Origin: Clostridia bacterium
GTDB lineage: Bacteria > Bacillota > Clostridia > Saccharofermentanales > Saccharofermentanaceae
Reading direction: 5' to 3'
DNA: 5,470 nucleotides
Assembly (NCBI GenBank): GCA_017881645.1
Contig: JADGQQ010000007.1
Coordinates: 1 to 5,470 of the forward strand
Shown here piece by piece: positions 5,366-5,470 of the stretch; position 1 is the first letter of the stretch, and every line of letters starts with the position of its first letter. The position numbers and the translations under genes are program-made. The notes beneath the pieces were generated by a model. It ran no database searches and was not told where the DNA came from. It saw nothing but the letters and a program-made list of their open reading frames with translations.

Positions 5366-5470
5366 GCAAGAATCTCATGCAACGGCCGACTTTTTGCAGG
5401 TCAGACCGTAAACCCTGAGAATGATGAGAGTGCGAATCATGATACATTGCGGCATAGAGAGAATGAAAGA
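5366..5470. other. Unassigned right edge of the window
   Basis: No gene can be supported here. On the plus strand a frame opens at ATG 5421 or 5439 and runs off the edge, but no ribosome binding site precedes it. On the minus strand two frames enter from the right edge: one stops at 5375, just before the terminator, and the other runs through the terminator to 5313. The first could be the end of a convergent gene, but about 31 codons without any recognisable motif are not enough to say so. Confidence 0.4.

Noticed and set aside
5393..5470. Minus-strand translation containing LTCKKS, reminiscent of the Cys motif of ArsC/Spx proteins
   Set aside because: The frame stops a few residues later and has none of the rest of the family, so the resemblance is chance.

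Overview
The window looks like ordinary chromosome of a Gram-positive-type bacterium, most likely a Bacillota (Firmicutes) member of mid-range GC. The reasons are strong purine-rich ribosome binding sites (GGAGG, AAGGAG, AAAGGA) before nearly every gene, lipobox-type lipoproteins with Thr-rich linkers, a PiT transporter paired with a DUF47 (PhoU-like) protein, and a hairpin-plus-T-run terminator. This placement is inference; there is no rRNA or other phylogenetic marker to confirm it.

Layout: (1) 1-151, minus strand: N-terminus of a lipoprotein cut by the window edge. (2) 152-464: non-coding, with a plausible extended -10 promoter and a leader that can form a hairpin. (3) 465-1249, plus strand: a 59-residue BFD-type [2Fe-2S] protein followed 38 bp later by tag (DNA-3-methyladenine glycosylase I), probably one transcript. 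(4) 1274-1678, minus strand: a small Thr-rich lipoprotein of unknown function, convergent with tag. (5) 1882-2775, minus strand: a calcineurin-like metallophosphoesterase. (6) 2776-2928: divergent promoter region. (7) 2929-4609, plus strand: a PiT-family phosphate transporter and a DUF47 accessory protein, 10 bp apart. (8) 4683-5258, plus strand: a DUF4126 membrane protein with its own candidate -10 box, followed by a convincing intrinsic terminator at 5326-5365. (9) 5366-5470: no assignable gene.

The clearest functional unit is the transporter plus DUF47 pair for low-affinity phosphate uptake. The metallophosphoesterase diverges from it across a short regulatory region; a link to phosphate metabolism is possible but not shown. 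Tag repairs alkylated DNA; the reason for its pairing with a small iron-sulfur protein is unknown.

No mobile element, CRISPR array, tRNA, rRNA or clear riboswitch class was seen. I found no convincing new multi-gene system. The points most worth a second look are the BFD-like/tag pairing with its structured leader, the transporter-DUF47-DUF4126 cluster, and an 11-base extended -10 element shared by two promoters.
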